Shown: piece after piece, positions 4,934 through 5,505 of the stretch
Numbering within the stretch: position 1 is the stretch's first letter
How the letters are laid out: each line of letters opens with the position of its first letter
Source: Acidobacteriota bacterium
GTDB taxonomy: Bacteria > Acidobacteriota > UBA890 > WLXD01
NCBI GenBank assembly: GCA_022571615.1
Contig: JACZXM010000240.1
Coordinates: 1 to 5,505 of the forward strand
Direction of reading: 5' to 3'
Length of the DNA: 5,505 nucleotides
Translations under genes and position numbers: made by a program
The notes under the pieces: model-generated
The model's input: only the letters and a program-made list of their open reading frames with translations
Told to the model about the DNA's origin: nothing
Databases searched by the model: none

Positions 4934-5505
4934 TCAGTCTACGCGCAGGGCGCGTACTGGGTCGACGCGGGCCGCGCGCGACGCTGGCACGAATGCGGCC
5001 ACCAGGCCGACCGAGAACAGCAGCGCGACGACCGTGCCCAGCACCGCCAGGTCTGTGGGCTCCACCCCGTAGAGCAGTGGCTCCAGCCACCTGCCCGCGA
5101 TCAGGGCTGCCGCGATCCCGGCCAATAGGCTGGCCGCGACCAGGCGCGCCGCCTGGCCGACCACGAGACTCACGACGGCGAGCGGCGCTGCGCCGAGCGC
5201 TGCGCGCACCCCGATCTCGTGCGTCCGCTGGGCCACGTTGAATGCCAGCACGGCGTAGAGGCCGATCGCGGCGATAACCAGTGCCAGCAGGCCGAAGGCG
5301 GAGAACATCGATGCGCCCAAGGTCCCCGCGCGCCCCTGTGGATCGATCAGGTCGGCAAAGGGGCGAACTTGCACGTAGCGCACACCGTCAGCAGCCGCGC
5401 GGACCTCGCGCGCAATCGACGCAGCCACAGCGTCGGCACGGTCGGGCGCTACACGCACCACCAGGACATCGGGCCTCAGCGACTCGTGCTGTACCACGGG
5501 CACGT
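4934..5505 (-). CDS. ABC transporter permease, MacB/FtsX type, C-terminal part (5' end beyond window)
   Basis: The last 190 or so residues of a MacB/FtsX-family permease, the membrane subunit of ABC systems that move lipoproteins, peptides or drugs out of the inner membrane by mechanotransmission. Numbering from the Val codon at 5503-5501, the fragment has the end of the periplasmic domain (1-60), a membrane helix (about 64-88, FGLLALVIAAIGLYAVLAF), the coupling-helix motif QRTHEIGVRAALGA (92-105) that contacts the ATPase, a second helix (about 118-137), the conserved LLYGVEPTD (143-151), a third helix (about 152-174) and the typical ending PASRAARVDPVRALR. It stops at TGA 4936-4934. The frame is open to the window edge, so the N-terminal part is simply off the sequence. 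The form resembles the large permeases expanded in Acidobacteria, but that subtype is defined by the missing N-terminus. The partner ATPase is not visible. The gene is convergent with the beta-propeller gene, 43 bases away, with no clear terminator between. Confidence 0.93.
   Translation of the reverse strand, partial: VPVVQHESLRPDVLVVRVAPDRADAVAASIAREVRAAADGVRYVQVRPFADLIDPQGRAGTLGASMFSAFGLLALVIAAIGLYAVLAFNVAQRTHEIGVRAALGAAPLAVVSLVVGQAARLVAASLLAGIAAALIAGRWLEPLLYGVEPTDLAVLGTVVALLFSVGLVAAFVPASRAARVDPVRALRVD

Noticed and set aside
1..5505. CRISPR array, tRNA, rRNA, insertion sequence or attachment site
   Set aside because: No regularly spaced repeats, no cloverleaf-like or rRNA-like stretch, no transposase or integrase motif and no flanking target duplications were seen in the window.

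Overview
The window is high-GC, densely coded bacterial DNA. The gene set suggests an Acidobacteriota- or Gemmatimonadota-like organism: an MacB/FtsX-type permease of the form expanded in Acidobacteria, pieces of a Ser/Thr kinase with formylglycine-generating-enzyme-like (SUMF1) and alpha/beta-hydrolase-like regions, a secreted WPQWRGP-type PQQ-like beta-propeller, and a small four-helix membrane protein of a kind I associate with those groups. The taxonomic call is an inference from protein types; there is no rRNA or tRNA in the window.

Layout. Bases 1-900 (+) carry a nucleoside hydrolase that lacks only its extreme N-terminus. After about 220 bases comes 1122-2126 (+), a predicted lipoprotein nucleosidase of the MTA/SAH nucleosidase / PNP_UDP_1 fold. 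A doubtful 32-residue ORF (1027-1125) overlaps its start by four bases. Both full genes encode N-glycosidic-bond-cleaving enzymes, so the left third looks like a small nucleoside-salvage or scavenging pair, one member probably exported and membrane-anchored.

Bases 2123-2920 are a gene graveyard. A minus-strand fragment (about 2676 to 2123) holds the end of a SUMF1-like domain and the beginning of a C-terminal hydrolase-like domain, with a frameshift near 2383-2390. Abutting it head to head on the plus strand (about 2672-2920) is the C-lobe end of a Ser/Thr protein kinase. These domains normally lie in one polypeptide in the order kinase, SUMF1, hydrolase, so the region reads as a rearranged, decayed multidomain kinase gene, or as an assembly chimera.

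Bases 2925-3479 (-) encode a 184-residue four-helix membrane protein with a near-perfect Shine-Dalgarno. Divergent from it, 3625-4890 (+) encodes an exported PQQ-like beta-propeller protein. Convergent with that, 4934-5505 (-) is the C-terminal part of an ABC-transporter permease that runs off the right edge. Apart from the two nucleoside enzymes, neighbours change strand at every boundary, so there is no large operon. I see no CRISPR array, transposase, tRNA, riboswitch or convincing rho-independent terminator. I did not find a clearly new biological system. The most interesting structure is the head-to-head kinase/SUMF1 remnant.
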